Below the pieces are notes generated by a model. It was not told the origin of the DNA and searched no databases. It worked only from the letters and a program-made list of their open reading frames with translations. Shown here piece by piece: positions 1-11,639 of a stretch of DNA of 64,000 bases (the stretch's first letter is position 1; every line of letters begins with the position of its first letter). The translations under genes and the position numbers were made by a program. The DNA is from Scalesia atractyloides (lineage: Eukaryota; Streptophyta; Magnoliopsida; Asterales; Asteraceae), in assembly GCA_947069175.1 (NCBI GenBank), contig CAMTDV010000003.1, positions 31,219,353 through 31,283,352 of the forward strand, in the 5' to 3' direction.

Positions 1-1345
1 GTCGTAAGCCTCATAAGTCCAAACTCATGCACACAATATCTAAAGTTCTAGAACTGCTTCACATGGATCTTTTTGGTCATGTCAATGTGCTGAGTATTGG
101 AGGAAAGGCTTATTGCTTAGTTATCACTCATGACTTTCTGCTTCACATGGGCGTTTTTCTTGGAACAGAAGAGTGAAACTGCATGTCTGATAAAGAAATT
201 TGTCACTCTCATGGAAAACCTAGCGAATGAGCGAGTGAAAATTATACGCTGCGACAATGGGACAGAGGTCAAGAATGTTGAGCTGAATAATCTCTTTTAA
301 AAGGAATTGATCGTCAATACAGTGTAGCTCGAACTCCTCAACAAAATGGAGTTTCTGAAAGACGCAATCGAAGTCTCATTGAAGTTGCTCGTACAATGTT
401 GATAGATTCCGGTCTTCCACTGATCTTTTGGGCAGAAACAATGAACACCGCTTGCTATGTTCAAAATCATGCGCTAATCAACAAACGTCACATGAAGACG
501 CCATATGAGATGGTTGAAGGACAGAAACCCTCTGTACAACATTTCCTCACTTTTGGGTGTCCTTGTGTTCTCCTAACCATGGATGCCAAAAGTAAATTCG
601 AAGTAAGAGGTGATCCATGCTATTTCATCAGTTGTGCTAAAATTACCACATATCGAGTCTACAATAAAATCAAGAAGCAAATCGTGGAGACGTACTACAT
701 GGATTGGCTGGAAGAAAATCCCAAAGACACACGAGTTGGACCTGATTGTTTATATGATTATTCCTCCTTATTTAAGTCGTTTAATATTTTGCCTGATGTG
801 ATTGTTGCTGCAGATGTCTCAAGTACAATGATACATATTCTCATCATAGCTGAAGAAGATGCTATAATTCTTCAAGACTCTTTCAAGAAGCTTACTGTAG
901 ATCCACCGGGATTTCATGAAGCTACAATTCAACTGCATCCTTCTTCACCAATTCAAGAGTCGGTTACTGAACTTACTACGACAGCTACTCACGATGATGC
1001 AGTTCACAACAATGAACCCTCTACACAGCAGACTGCTGTTGGTCCTTCAAATACAAACATTCAAGGAGCCTCATTGTTTTCGTAGTCAATTCTGTCATAT
1101 TGCACTTTAGATCCACCAGCGATCAACACTGCTGCTACATCAAATGAGGGAGAGCAATCTTGGATATTGTCAGGAAGTTTTCTAATCTGCAGACAAACTT
1201 GAAGGCACCTGCTGTAGCAATCCCACAACGTGTTCAGAGAAGTCATCCGATTACAAACGTTATTGGACCTGTAACTGCTAGTGTTCAGACCCACAATAGA
1301 TCAGGAACCATTAACACATGTTTATATTCATGTTTCTTCTCATAG
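1..1345 (+). pseudogene. Copia integrase remnant and integrase-RT linker
   Basis: The first 400 bases translate, with stops, into the Copia integrase core: a segment like LLHMDLFGHVNV followed by YCLVITHDF, which holds the first catalytic Asp region. Around 330-400 the reading resembles the region ending in the catalytic Glu (QNGVSERRNRSLIEVARTM). The longest open stretch, 396-1085, covers the integrase C-terminal part (start MLIDSGLPLIFWAETMNTACY) and a Ser/Thr/Gln-rich linker typical between INT and RT. Stops at about 175 and 300 and a frameshift show decay. The fold and order are those of Pseudoviridae pol; no activity is expected. Confidence 0.8.
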
Positions 1346-1398
1346 ATTGAACCTAAAAGCATGATGTTGCTTTGTAGGAACCTAGATGGGTTGATGCA

Positions 1399-2330
1399 AT
1401 GCATGAAGAGCTCAATCAATTGGAAAAGCTGGGAGTATGGAAGTTAGTGAAACTGTCGGAAGGAAAGCGCGCCCTTGGTACTCGCTGGGTATATAGAAAC
1501 AAACAAGATGATACCGGCGTGATTGTAATTGAGGTGTATGCACCAGTAACTGGTCTAGAAGCCATACACATTTTCTTAGCATATGCATCCTATATGGGTT
1601 TCACTGTTTATCAGATGGATGTCAAGACGGCATTTCAGTACAGGAAGGTCAAGGAGGAGATTTATGTCACTCAACTCCCTGGGTTTGTTGATTCAAAGAA
1701 GCAAGGCTATTCATACAAGTTAGATAAAGCTTTGTATGGTCTGCACCAAGCACCCCATGCATGGTATTCAACCTTAACAGAGCATCTGCTTGCACACGGA
1801 TATACCCAGGGGATGATTGATCAAACGCATTCATTAAACGCGTTGGTAGGATCTCATCCTTGTTCAGATCTATTTTGACGACATCATTTTCGGGTCAACC
1901 AATGAAGATCTATGCAAAGAGTTCGAGGAGGTGATAAAGAAGAAGTTTGAAATGAGCTCACTAGGAGAAATGACTATGTTCCTAGGCTTGCAAGTTCATC
2001 AGAGCAGTCATGGGATCTTGATTCATCAAGGAAAATACGTTGAGGACGTTCTTGCAACGACATGACAAATACTAATCCTATGGACTCCCCCATTGTATAA
2101 CTACCCTTGCTGAATAAGGATGATGAAGGAAGCCCGGTCAATCAGATAATGCACCGATCTATGATTGGTTCATTGATGTACTTGACAGCGAGCAGGCCGT
2201 ATATTATGTTTGTTGTTTGCCAATGTGCTCGATATCAGGCTAATCCTAAACTTTCTCATCTCACTGCTGTTAAACGAATCTTTAGATACCTCAAGGGAGC
2301 TCCAAAATTGGGACTTTAGTATCCTAGAGA
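1399..2330 (+). pseudogene. Copia reverse transcriptase remnant
   Basis: The stretch 1399-1878 reads as the RT N-terminal part: MHEELNQLEKLGVWKLV, then YQMDVKTAF with the first catalytic Asp, then LDKALYGLHQAPHAWY. A frame change near 1860 is followed by IYFDDIIFGSTNED, the YVDD-box region with Phe in place of the usual Tyr-Val. Homology continues through SSLGEMTMFLGLQV and, after a stop near 2063, through MHRSMIGSLMYLTASRP (2107-2319). It ends in a TAG at about 2320. At least two stops and one frameshift interrupt it. Confidence 0.85.
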
Positions 2331-2815
2331 TTTGAACTTTGATTTGTTTGCTTTTTTCTGACAGTAACCTTGGAGGGACGTACAGGGATTTGAAGTCTAC
2401 ATCGGTTGGATGTCAATTCTTGGGAGATAGGCTTATCTCCTGGCAGTGCAAGAAGCAATAAACAGTGTCTCTATCAACTGTAGAAGCAGAATATGTTGCA
2501 GCATCTGCCTGCTGCTCCCAAGTTTTTTGGATGCAACATCAGCTGGAGGATTACGGTTTGACTTATCTTGACACTTCTAGCTACTGTGATAATGATGCCG
2601 CTATCCAAATCATCAAAAACCCTGTTTTTCACTCTAAAACCAAGCACATTAATATCAAAGTTCAGTTCATTCGATATTGCTATGACAAAGGTTTAATTAA
2701 ACTTGAATAGATCCACACTGATGCCAATACGACAGATCTTTTTACAAAACCTGTCAGCAACTCAAGATTTAAGGTGCTTGTGGACCTTTTAAAAATGATG
2801 TGTTTCACCAGCTGA
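2331..2815 (+). pseudogene. Copia RNase H remnant and pol end
   Basis: After a frameshift, 2465-2710 reads STVEAEYVAASACCSQ, the RNase H segment with the catalytic Glu, then YCDNDAAIQIIKNPVFHSKTKHI with the Asp and the conserved His-Ser-Lys-Thr-Lys-His box. A TAG at 2708 precedes the usual pol tail (IHTDANTTDLFTKP). This is the C-terminal end of Copia pol, directly downstream of the RT remnant. Confidence 0.85.
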
Positions 2816-4370
2816 GCAATCTAAAAAACACTCCCTAATAAATAAATAACTACATAAATAAATAACTATATAAATAAATTTGTGCATAAAGTATTCTACT
2901 TTTGCACAAATTTAGGGGATAATATTTGGTTGAGGGGGAGAAACACATGTCGCGAAGTGATACATTCCATATTAAGAATTTGATTAACACATGTAAAGTA
3001 CCAAAGCTGAAAAGGCAAGGATCCACTACGATGTGTTGATAGGCTTATCGCTCAAAGGCAAAAAGAAACATGTACCAAGTAACAAACACAACAAGCTATA
3101 CGTCATGTGGGTAACATATCATCGACATATGACTTCATGGTCTTAAATCTTGCGTTGATAAATAGCCAACGTCTGATTTTTTTGGGTCTGTATGCTGGTG
3201 TTCTGTTGCATTAGGATATATGCAGACCTAGGCACAGCTAGGATATCCTTAAAAGAGCCAAAATTGAAGGCCCAAACCTTAAAAGAAAGGAAATCTCATC
3301 ATGTGATAATTCCATGTGCTTGAAAAGTTAAATACCATATAAGTTATAAAGCCTAGACCTCGTCAGATGTTGTTTAGTCACTCTACAATACGATGTACTG
3401 ACCTGTTCAGCAACAAGTCTGACGCTGTAAAATTAAAGGATGATCTCAGTATGCTCACCCATTACGACGAACTCTTGCGCTTACCTTGATCGCGGGGGTA
3501 TGTCATGTTATGGGATACACGAGCGTCATAGTATGTTCAAACAGATCAAGTCACGAGGTTAAAATTAAAGATTGACGCGATAAGTTTAAGAGAAAAATAT
3601 ATTGGCAATCGCATGGACCTGTCTGATTAGGCAAGTGCTGAAAAGTGTTCCTTAGTCAGTTCGACAACAGCTTGATCACGTGACAACTCTCTTCTCTTCA
3701 TTATTTTATTATTGTTAGTATTTTATTATAAAGGTTTCTCGATTGGTTGGTCATGAATTTTGACAAAAAGATGTTACTGTTCAGAATAAGAGTGGGGCCC
3801 ACATGGTGAAAAATACTGTTGAAATTACTGTTTCGGATGGGCCCACCTATCTCGAATAGGCTTGCATACTAGAGTTACTATTCCGAAATGGACTAGGCCT
3901 ACCCATATCGGACTACTGTTCCGAAATGGACCAAGCCCAATTCGAGTCTATTTAAAGTCTGGTTCAAATAATCTCAATTCAAGTCTACTCATCTCGGACA
4001 TATTGACTCGAACTCATAGGTTTGGTTTCTTCCTAACATCTCGGATGGAACTCCAATGAACATCAAGGCATCTCGGATGAGTCTCGGATGAATTCTCGCA
4101 TCTCGAACGGATCTTGGATAATCATCCGAGATCTGACATCCAAGATGTCAGGTCATCTTGGATGACTGACAAGGGGTCATTTGAATTACATATGAACCCT
4201 TGTCCATCCAAGACCCTTTTGTCCCGGTTCATCTAAATCATGTTAACTAGTTCAAAACCATTTTGAACCTTTGACCTGTTGACCCCTTAACCTCTTTTAT
4301 TTGAACCCTTTGACTTGTTGGTTCTTTGAATTGTATGATTTAGGATCAAGCCGTCAAAAAGGTCAATTAA
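2816..4370 (+). other. Post-pol spacer with PPT-like tracts, no gene
   Basis: No credible coding sequence is visible. Two purine tracts lie near the start, AGGGGAT at 2914-2920 and GAGGGGGAG at 2933-2941. The first abuts an 11-bp perfect inverted repeat (2876-2886 and 2903-2913). Around 3850-4170 there are many short repeats of CATCTCGGATG and TCCGAAATGGA type, with dyads such as CTGACATC-CAA-GATGTCAG at 4133-4151. The stretch separates pol from the extra post-pol region, as in SIRE-like Copia elements. Confidence 0.55.
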
Positions 4371-6742
4371 GTTGATTTCTGCCGCCTCGTTCACGCATTA
4401 AAGATGAATCCTGTGATTGACGAGGACATGATTCAAGATTCTTGGATAAATGGATAGAAGGGCGGAGCCACTATTGAGTCGAAGATCCAGAAAAGGGATA
4501 TTGTGATTTTAGAGACGGTTGCACAAGAAGTGTTAAGACAGATAATCAAGAACATCATCCAACTGGTTTTGATAAAGATAATGTACTCAAAGCATTGAGA
4601 AGCCTGACCTACGAAGGTGCTTATCCGACTGTATTAAAGAAGATGTTTCCACCGTATTGGAGATGTCTCGTTGACATCTTCCTATAAAAACAAAGGCGGG
4701 CTGGATCAGCTCAACCAAACACAATCAGCCGCACTAGTAGCACTGGTAAACAACTGGGATTACAACTACTCCACATTTATTTTTGACAATATGAAGAACA
4801 TGTTGGAGAATCCCAAGTAGAAGGTCTTCCTACTTTAACCAAGATTTATTCAAATGATTCCCGATGAAAAATATCTAGATCTGGTGAAGAGTGATAACTT
4901 TCTTAATCTAAAGCCAATGGGTTCCAGTTGCTTTGAACCCGTCTGCAAGCAACGAGATACAGCAAAGGTAAAGTTTACTAGAAAGTATGTTCTGGAGAAA
5001 CATGGAAAGTTCAAACAAGTTATGCCTGCACCAAAACTAGTAAACGCCACAGTTACTGAAGAACATGATATTTAAATCATCGAGGCTGCAAAGAAACTAG
5101 AACCTGAAGTTGAAGATCTTGTGACAGACAAAGAGAACGAAGATGAGTTGGAACATGTTGAGTCAGAGAAAGCTGAAGAAACCGTCAAAGAATTGAATCT
5201 GATGAGTGTAGAGAATCTTGCTGCTCTTCTTGAATCACTATTGGGCGATTCAGGGGTCCTTCCTCCCAAAATCGTATTCAAGAGCAAGAATCCAGTATTA
5301 GACAGGGAACTGAACCAGAAACTCCCATTGACCCCAAGCCCACAAGCTCAAGTGTCATTCCTGAACCAATCACTCAAGATGCCCCTAAACTCACAACTGC
5401 TGACAGAGAAACACACATTCCTAACTTCTCTGCCACTAGATCACATCCAGAAAGATCAAGTGGAGCTCGTTTAGAAGCAGGAAGTTCTAGTGGGGGGACA
5501 TCTAAACAAGATGAAGCAGCAATGCGAATGGCAGTAGAGAAAATGAAGTTTGTAGACCAATTAGTCAGCGATGATGATGAAGATGTGAATGTAAAGAAGC
5601 TGCAGCAAAGAGTTGTTATTCTGGAACAAGATCCTGCTTTAAAGGATGCTTAAATATCATCCCTGCAGAATCAAGTAACTATCAGAGATCAAGCAATCGA
5701 ACTTCAGGGCGACGTGAGTTTATTGATGGCAGAGATCTATGAATTAAAGGCCAAGCTGCAGAAAAGGTTTGGAAAATATTTTGCAGATAAAGACGATGTT
5801 CCACAAAACGTTGCACATCATGAGCAAACTGCAGAAGAGAAAGCAGTAGCTGATGCTGAAAGAGAAGCTGGTTTGAATGCCTACTTAGCTGCAAAACAAA
5901 CAAAGAAAAGAAGATAGACTCAGAAGAAGCCAAGCAACAAACAGATGCTCATCATGAAAAACCAAGATCTGAATCCACTTAATGAAAACTTTCAGCTCAA
6001 GGATCCAACAAAGGTGTCCGATCGATATGTGATGGAAATAGGATCAAGCTTATATGATAAGGTCGGCAACAAAGCTGAAGTCAAAGGCTATAGATATGAT
6101 CATGATAGGAAGTTGTCGTTGGTGACGAGGGAAAGTGGCCACAGGGAGTATTATGCAAAGCAGTCGCAATTTGAATTATGGACCAAGATCGATCTGAAAA
6201 GTCTATTGAGAGCTCCTTATTATGATTCAGATCTGAATCAACGTGGTCCTAGATGGGCATTTCACTTCAAGCTTGAGCACGAAGTAAGTCACGACTTTCC
6301 TATTATGAAAACAGCCGAATCTTATCTCAAGAACAATCCTGGTATCCGTGATCAACATACCCACAAACACATGCAATCAGTCATCTAGCCTCTAACCAAT
6401 AAAGAGAAAGTGATTCCAGCTGCCCCTAAATTTCAAAAAGGAGTGCTAAAGAACTTCTGCTTCTGGGCTTACAATCCAAGGATGGCAGAGGCTGTAATTG
6501 TAACTAAATAAAAGTCATTTCGATTGGCTGAAACGTTTGAGCTTATCAATTTTCACGAGTAAGATATTAAGATCTTGGGTCAACAGCAAATTCACAAAAA
6601 TGATAAATATGAAGTTTGTGCAAAATCCTGGACTAGTGCTGTAGCAAACGTGATCAACAAGCTTTATGCAAATCCATGTCCTTTATTTGGAAGCAGCAGA
6701 GCTTGCAGATCCTGAAGCAGCAAGCGACACTAATGCAGTAAA
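4371..6742 (+). pseudogene. Extra post-pol region of the Copia element (env-like position)
   Basis: Broken open stretches run from about 4404 to 6740. Recognisable pieces are LNQTQSAALVALVNN and IPDEKYLDLVKSD (4740-5075), an acidic Glu/Lys-rich segment (5121-5474), a coiled-coil-like Gln/Lys/Glu segment (5500-5917) and a conserved-looking block at 5945-6388 (MEIGSSLYDKVGNKAEVKGY...WTKIDLKSLLRAPYY). I recall similar post-pol or env-like ORFs in Asteraceae Copia elements of SIRE type, but the function is not established. No signal peptide or convincing membrane segment is visible. Stops at about 4455, 4818, 5073, 5475, 5651, 5915 and 6388 make it a pseudogene. Confidence 0.5.
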
Positions 6743-6743
6743 C

Positions 6744-6755
6744 CTAGGGGGAGAT
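6744..6755 (+). promoter_or_regulatory. Polypurine tract
   Basis: CTAGGGGGAGAT lies directly before the TGTTAGG start of the LTR. It is the expected plus-strand primer site for a Copia element. Confidence 0.8.
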
Positions 6756-7085
6756 TGTTAGGCCTAATAAGGTTTATGCATTAGTTACATTAGTGGTGTG
6801 GGCTACATTGTATTTATGGGATTAGGGAAGGCTTTTGGGCCTTAGGGTTTTAGGTTAATGGTGCTCTAACCCTCTAGTATAAATAGATAATGATGTATTA
6901 GGGTTAGGAGTTTTTTGGTTTTTTCTCTCTACAACTTGTATTAGACAAATTACAACATTTGTATGCCAGTTGATCTTTTTACTTTGTCTTATTTTTTTTT
7001 CTATTTGATTAATAACTTGTTTGTGTGATTCCACCACCAAACTAGCCTCGTGTGATATCATGAGTTCCAGTTTTCGGGACTTACA
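6756..7085 (+). repeat. Copia 3' LTR (330 bp)
   Basis: Begins TGTTAGGCCTAATAAGG right after the purine tract and ends TTCGGGACTTACA. The same type of start (TGTTAGG) and end (GGGACTTACA) is seen in the LTR at 60515-60919, a related but different family. A TATA-like stretch (TATAAATAGATAA) lies near 6880. The partner LTR is outside the window, so no target duplication can be checked. Confidence 0.8.
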
Positions 7086-7202
7086 GGACCCCACAATATG
7101 CGCATTCCCCTCATCATGTAATACACTAACTCAAATAATGCCTTTAAACTTTCATCAACTGTGATTTGTGTAAAAATAACGCAGAATGTTTAAACATTAA
7201 CA

Positions 7203-7450
7203 ATCAGGTCGATTTTTTGATAGGTAGAGAAAGTCCAATGTTTAAACAAAACAAGAAATAAAAACAAGTTGAAAGCTCTTAACCACCAGTTTGATATTCT
7301 TATATACGCAGAGGTGATCCAAGATTTAAACGAAACACCGAGTAAAATAAAGCACAAACGTTCAGGCACTAACATCCAGTTCGATACTTTTGTATACGTA
7401 GAGGATGTGCAATGCTTAAACAAAATAAAGAAATAAAACAAGTTTAAATC
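7203..7450. repeat. Three diverged tandem repeats of about 82-90 bp
   Basis: Three copies start near 7205, 7287 and 7377. They share CAG-TCGAT-T-TT, a TA-ACG-AGAG core and CAATG-TTAAAC-AAA-AA-GAAATAAAACAAG. On the minus strand they give three related peptides of the FKHCTSSTYTKVSNW type, which mirrors DNA duplication rather than a gene. They lie at the downstream edge of the minus-strand Copia derivative. Confidence 0.6.
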
Positions 7451-8038
7451 TTTTGAAAATAAAAACATAATTGCATTGACTTTTTTAGTAAGTCGTGAAA
7501 GCTCACAAACTGACTAGTTTTTATGCTTTTCAACATTCAGCGATTACCGAGTTGTTACATAGTTATGAAGGACAAAACTAAGTACTATTCTTTCAATTGC
7601 GTCTCCCACTAGAACTAGGCTTTTAAATTTAGGTTTGTATCATTTTCGCAAAACTACTAGTCTAGTTGTGCCTACCGACACATCTTTAGTGAGATTGTTT
7701 AACCATTTTAAACAATATATATCTTTAGTATGTACTGATGTACTATCATTTCCTCTTTTCGCACGAATAGTCTCATTTTTCATTTTTCAATGTTTTTTAC
7801 ATTTTGAGATTTTCTATTATTTTTTTATTTTTGAAAATTTTTTATCTATTTGAAAACGATTTTGAAATGATGTTTTTCAATTTTATAGAAATTTTGAATA
7901 AAATATTTTCTCTACTTCTAATTGAAAACATCTTTTCAAAATCGAAAATAAAAATATTCTATTTTAACCATTTAACGAAATTTTACGAATGTGAATGCGA
8001 GACTATCATTTTGTTTGCGTGGAACACCAAACTTTTCA

Positions 8039-10110
8039 TCTCATTTCCACTACACGAACAACCACTACTTCTGAAAATGCGTTTGCTTGAAGCTTGGTCA
8101 TCCTGTACACGTAAATGAACTTGACCAGCTTTGAATTTGGAACCCAATCCATATAGGATTTGGGTTAACCAGATTCATCAACATAAGAAACATTAGTCCA
8201 TTCACAGTCTCATTTATCATTGAAAAGTTTTGAAATTTCCCCTTGGTAGAAACTTCATCTGAAACTTTTGCTTTCAAAATTAGCTGGTTTCGCATCTGTT
8301 TGATGAATAACTTTCTTTTCCACTGTCTTCTCTTATGTCTTCACTTTTGTCTTCTGATTTACATCTGATGAACACGTTTCACTAGAAGTTTTGCAATTTT
8401 GAGTGTTATGAAACGATTCTCCAGAACTTGCTTCAGAATTAATCGGCGTATCTGAAGACAAAATCTTTTTCGAATACTCTCTCGTTTTCTTTCTTTTCTT
8501 TCTCAGTTTATATTTTTGCCCTTGTGATAATTTTACTTTACGTTCTTTTGGCTTTTCTTTTGTATTTACTGTCTTCTTCGGAACTTTTCTTTTCTCCCCC
8601 TGAAATTTATCCGATGATCCTCTCCTCAAACTTATCGGACAATCTCTGGCAATATGACCTTTGATTTGACAATTATATCATCTTCTCGGATCTTATCCCT
8701 TTCTCAGGCAATTAATAACAATGTGTCCACTTTCTCCACAGCTGTAACACACCCTATTATCGCACCAATCTCTATTAAACCATACACCTAAACCATAACA
8801 TTGATTTGATGTGCAATAATCGTCATTCCAGCTTCTTCGATTAAAATGACTTCTTTTTGAAGCACTGTCGCGCAAACCTGCACCACTTATTATCAATTTT
8901 TTAGGAGTTTAGATTTTCAGATTTTTATAACGGTTGGATGATTAAGCTGATGATCTTTTATTATTATTTTGCAAAATTTTAGAATTTTTAACATTTTTTT
9001 CCCATTTTGCTTAGAAGGCTTTTGTGTCGAACATTCACCTTTTTAGCAAATGGTGGAATAATTTCTTAAAAATTTTCTTTTAGTTTCAAAAATATTTTTT
9101 TTATCATTTTTATCATCATGAGGATCATTATCACAATCTTCAATTATGACATCCAATTATAATATTGTCATAATTTGTGATATTGTCACTTAATTTCGAC
9201 TGAGTGAGTTTTATTTTTATTTTTATTTTTAGTGTTATCATGTACAACCGTTGTCGATTTATCATTCTTACCCTTCCCCGATGGTTTATACCCAATCCCA
9301 CGATTTCCATGTTCATATTCATACTCCCCAGTTTCTTTATTTTTCTTGATCGATTTTGGAACCATATGATCTATCATTAAGGACGAGGTAACAAAACCTT
9401 TCAATTTATTTTCTAAATCCTAAATTTTATTATTAGCAATCTTAACATATTTTTGAAGTTGAGTTATTTTCTCAAGATTCTAATTTATTGTAATTTGGTT
9501 TTCGAAATTACTTTTATTCAAAACTAACTTTTCATTTTCTAAAATTTTCATTTGATTTTTAAAATCTTTTTCAATTTGTAATATTTCATTTTCTAAACTT
9601 TTTTATTTTATTTTGAAATTCTTTTTCATTTTTTTTTTAAAATTTATTTTCTAATGTCATACTTTCCAAATTACTTAAGAGTTTGACATTTTCTGCCCAA
9701 TAACTTTTTAATTTTTCACCACAATTTGGGATTGACTTTTTGACTTCGTCATTCTTCACTATTATTTTTTCTCTGTCCATCTTTAACCTCCTAGCTTTCT
9801 TCTCTTCAACTTTGGTATTTTCGATCTAATCTCATCGATGAAATCATACTGATCAATAAAATTATACTCATAATCATTTCTTATTTTCTTCAACACTTCA
9901 TCCCTTTCCGAAGATAATGATTCTATTAATTTTTCATTCTTTTTTACACAGGATTCATAAACATCAAATTTATTTATCTTAGTAAGTAATTTTCTATATA
10001 TATCTAACCCTTCATTTAACAGTTCATCGTCTTCGATAAATTTTCAGATCTATCTCTTAAAGTCTCTTGATTTCAGTACTTTTCATCAGCTTTAGTCGTC
10101 ATTTTAAAAA
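8039..10110 (-). pseudogene. Copia gag C-terminal half with protease stub
   Basis: Read on the minus strand, about 10060-9400 gives Lys/Glu/Asn-rich coiled-coil peptides (KNEKLIESLSSERDEVLKK), then 9404-9140 (MVPKSIKKNKETGEYEYEHG). 8896-8693 contains CYSCGESGHIVINC, a complete CX2CX4HX4C zinc knuckle that binds RNA in gag proteins. A basic linker follows (8629-8333), then a segment resembling the gag end before protease (NPIWIG, near 8150). At 8069-8039 the peptide SSGCS-SGNEM looks like the protease active-site region with a small internal loss. Several stops and frame changes are present. Confidence 0.6.
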
Positions 10111-11340
10111 ATTATCACTTGGCAACCAAACAATTTTTAAACTCGTTCAAATGTGTTTTCTCTTGAACGCGAACAGTCCATCTCGAAAATTTTATAGATT
10201 AAAAACCCGGTTCAGAACGCTTCAATCTGAAATAAGGTTCACACTTGAAATCCAAACTTCAACAATCTTGGTCCACTTGGAATTTAAACCTATAAACAAA
10301 AACTTTGAATAGTTCAACCCAACTCGTATCAGCCAAAGCCAAATCACGGTCCAAACTATGGATCCACTTGTACTTAAACTTAACAAAAAATTATGAAAGT
10401 TTGACTTTATGATTTTGATTGATTAAAAAAAAATTTGAACCCTACTAAGAAAAATCACACATCACTTGTTATCCTATGATTCAGTCCACTCTCATTTTTA
10501 TTTATTTTCTATGGAACCTATACCACAAACCCTAAAACTTTTATTTGAGTTCCACCAACATCATCTGGATAACTTCTTATTTCTTTCTCATATGAAACGT
10601 CACTTTAAAAAATAACGTCAAATCAATCTCACTTTTTTTAAGAAAAACCTTTAGATACTTTTAGAGACAATTCAACCGTTATATGAAACTCAACATCGCT
10701 CTATTTCCAACAAAAATCAAAGTGTCGCTTATAGTAGACACACAACTGATTCTATTGCTAAAATTCCTCTTTATGACACTACAACATCTGTCACTAATAG
10801 TCTTCTTTCTTCTTCACACAATCAACCTCTAATATCAATGCTGATCTTCAGATTTAGATCTGAAACTCACTCCAAGTTGAAATTTGTTTATCAAAACAAC
10901 TTCAGCCAATTTCAAACTCAGATTCTTGCAACAACAAATCAGATTCAGATAAAAACACAAGTACGACACGAATGTGTTTATCATCGCAGTTTTTGAATTT
11001 TTTTTATTTTATTAATCTGATGTATTATCGTTACATAATATCAAATTTCAACCATTTACTCAGATCGATGTTGAAAGAAAAAAATCTGAAATGAACGAAC
11101 CTTAAATCGTGTCTGTTCAAAACATGAATTTTCTTAAGATGCTTGCTCCTAATTTTAGTCGCTTTTATATGTGAAAATCAGATCTGAAATGTATAAGATT
11201 CAATCTGAAACAAATTGAAATGAACAAAAACAATACACCAAGCAAATATGAATCAGTCTGAAATGGATGAAATTTCAACCGAAAAACCTTGAAACTTATC
11301 GAACTTTGTCGCATCTAGTCCGATTAGCAACAAGATTACA
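10111..11340 (-). other. Unassigned A/T-rich stretch upstream of gag remnant
   Basis: No coding sequence with recognisable homology. It probably includes leader or N-terminal gag sequence of the minus-strand Copia derivative. Several short TCTGAAAT/AGATCTGAAA repeats occur. No primer binding site was found. Confidence 0.35.
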
Positions 11341-11439
11341 CATTATAAAAAAGTTAAATACCTGAATGGTCCTACCCCAAACCCTTCTTCTTCTTCTTCC
11401 TCTTCCCCAAACCACCGACGCCACCACCATCTCACCCCC

Positions 11440-11505
11440 TTCTTCTTCTTCTTCTTCTTCTTCTTCTTCTTCTTCTTCTTCTTCTTCTTCTTCTTCTTCT
11501 TCTTC
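11440..11505. repeat. (TTC)22 microsatellite
   Basis: A 66-bp uninterrupted TTC run. It produces poly-Glu and poly-Lys reading frames on the minus strand, which are artefacts. Confidence 0.95.
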
Positions 11506-11556
11506 GACTGAATTTGATATGTAGGAAATGAATCGACTTGTTGAGCTACCCTCAAA

Positions 11557-11626
11557 TGACCATTGAGTCACCATCATTAGACAGTGACCATTGAGTCACT
11601 AGCATATTCAAGTGACCGTTGAGTCA
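11557..11626. repeat. Three 28-bp-spaced copies of TGACCATTGAGTCA
   Basis: Copies at 11557-11570, 11585-11598 and 11613-11626 (the last with one change, TGACCGTTGAGTCA) are spaced exactly 28 bp apart. Each ends in TGAGTCA, a GCN4/bZIP-type core. No gene next to it is certain. Confidence 0.7.
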
Positions 11627-11639
11627 TCCATTAGACAAC

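Larger units (their letters stand above)
1..7085 (+). mobile_element. Ty1/Copia retrotransposon, 3' portion, decayed
   Basis: Integrase, reverse transcriptase and RNase H remnants follow each other in Copia order on the plus strand. They are followed by a 1.5-kb spacer, an extra post-pol coding region, a purine tract and a 330-bp LTR ending at 7085. The 5' LTR, gag and protease lie outside the window. Every coding part has stops or frameshifts, so the copy is dead. The extra post-pol region recalls the SIRE/Maximus lineage; lineage assignment is tentative because no tree could be built. Confidence 0.85.
7200..11340 (-). mobile_element. Copia-derived element lacking INT/RT/RNase H
   Basis: Read on the minus strand: a gag coiled-coil part (about 10.1-9.1 kb), a CCHC zinc knuckle (about 8760-8705), a basic linker, a protease active-site stub (about 8069-8039), and then a low-complexity A/T-rich tail. 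The stretch 7684-7850 in that tail is similar to 18440-18640, which lies after RNase H in the other minus-strand Copia element. The catalytic domains between protease and post-pol sequence are absent. LTR limits could not be found, so the ends are approximate. Confidence 0.55.

Noticed and set aside
11296..11577. Poly-Glu and poly-Lys ORFs on the minus strand
   Set aside because: They are read-through of the (TTC)22 microsatellite.
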